The translations under genes and the position numbers were made by a program. Positions 15,181-15,182 of a stretch of 15,182 bases of DNA are shown here, piece by piece. Under the pieces are notes generated by a model that worked only from the letters and a program-made list of their open reading frames with translations, was not told where the DNA came from and ran no database searches. The DNA lies in the NCBI GenBank assembly GCA_910584065.1, contig CAJTZN010000060.1, forward strand, positions 1 to 15,182, read 5' to 3'. The first letter of the stretch is position 1. Each line of letters begins with the position of its first letter. This stretch comes from an uncultured Eubacterium sp. (GTDB lineage Bacteria; Bacillota; Clostridia; Lachnospirales; Lachnospiraceae).

Positions 15181-15182
15181 GA

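Noticed and set aside
1..15182. CRISPR arrays, tRNA or rRNA genes, insertion sequences, attachment sites
   Set aside because: No spaced direct repeats other than protein repeats, no transposase or integrase frames and no tRNA-like cloverleaf were seen on reading both strands.

Overview
The window reads as a chromosomal segment of a low-to-mid GC Gram-positive gut-type Firmicute, most likely Lachnospiraceae. This is inferred from four things: AGGAGG-like ribosome binding sites, Sec signal peptides without outer-membrane features, the DNRLRE plus Sec-secreted RHS protein pairing, and an AgrC/LytTR-type regulatory pair. Every credible gene lies on the minus strand, so transcription runs right to left; genes are described below in that order.

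Right edge (about 14.5-15.18 kb): a string of short or incomplete ORFs that I cannot assign, probably remnants of a neighbouring, possibly decayed, region. Next comes a LytTR response regulator (13695-14423) whose phospho-acceptor Asp is replaced by Glu. It is followed directly by a wrecked GHKL-type histidine kinase (13171-13694) that keeps the His box and the last glycine box but has lost the membrane sensor and the ATP-binding N box. A gap of about 330 bp (12839-13170) holds a credible extended -10 promoter, an inverted repeat just upstream of it and a possible 24-codon leader ORF.

Main locus (12838 down to 29): six genes in a row with short gaps, plausibly one operon. In order they are a large secreted DNRLRE/PPC-like/Fn3-like/kelch surface protein; a small single-pass membrane protein; a 2047-residue Sec-secreted RHS/YD-repeat protein with a distinct AT-rich C-terminal domain after the DPSG core end; a secreted RCC1-like propeller protein; a membrane-anchored BspA-type leucine-rich repeat protein; and a small cytosolic protein built of two similar halves.

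The whole looks like a polymorphic-toxin/surface-display locus. The RHS shell would carry a C-terminal effector whose His/Asp pattern resembles the all-helical zinc phospholipase C-like metalloenzymes. The accessory surface proteins could aid display or contact, and one of the downstream genes could be the immunity gene. The likely regulator, made phosphorylation-independent by the Glu substitution and uncoupled from its kinase, sits directly upstream.
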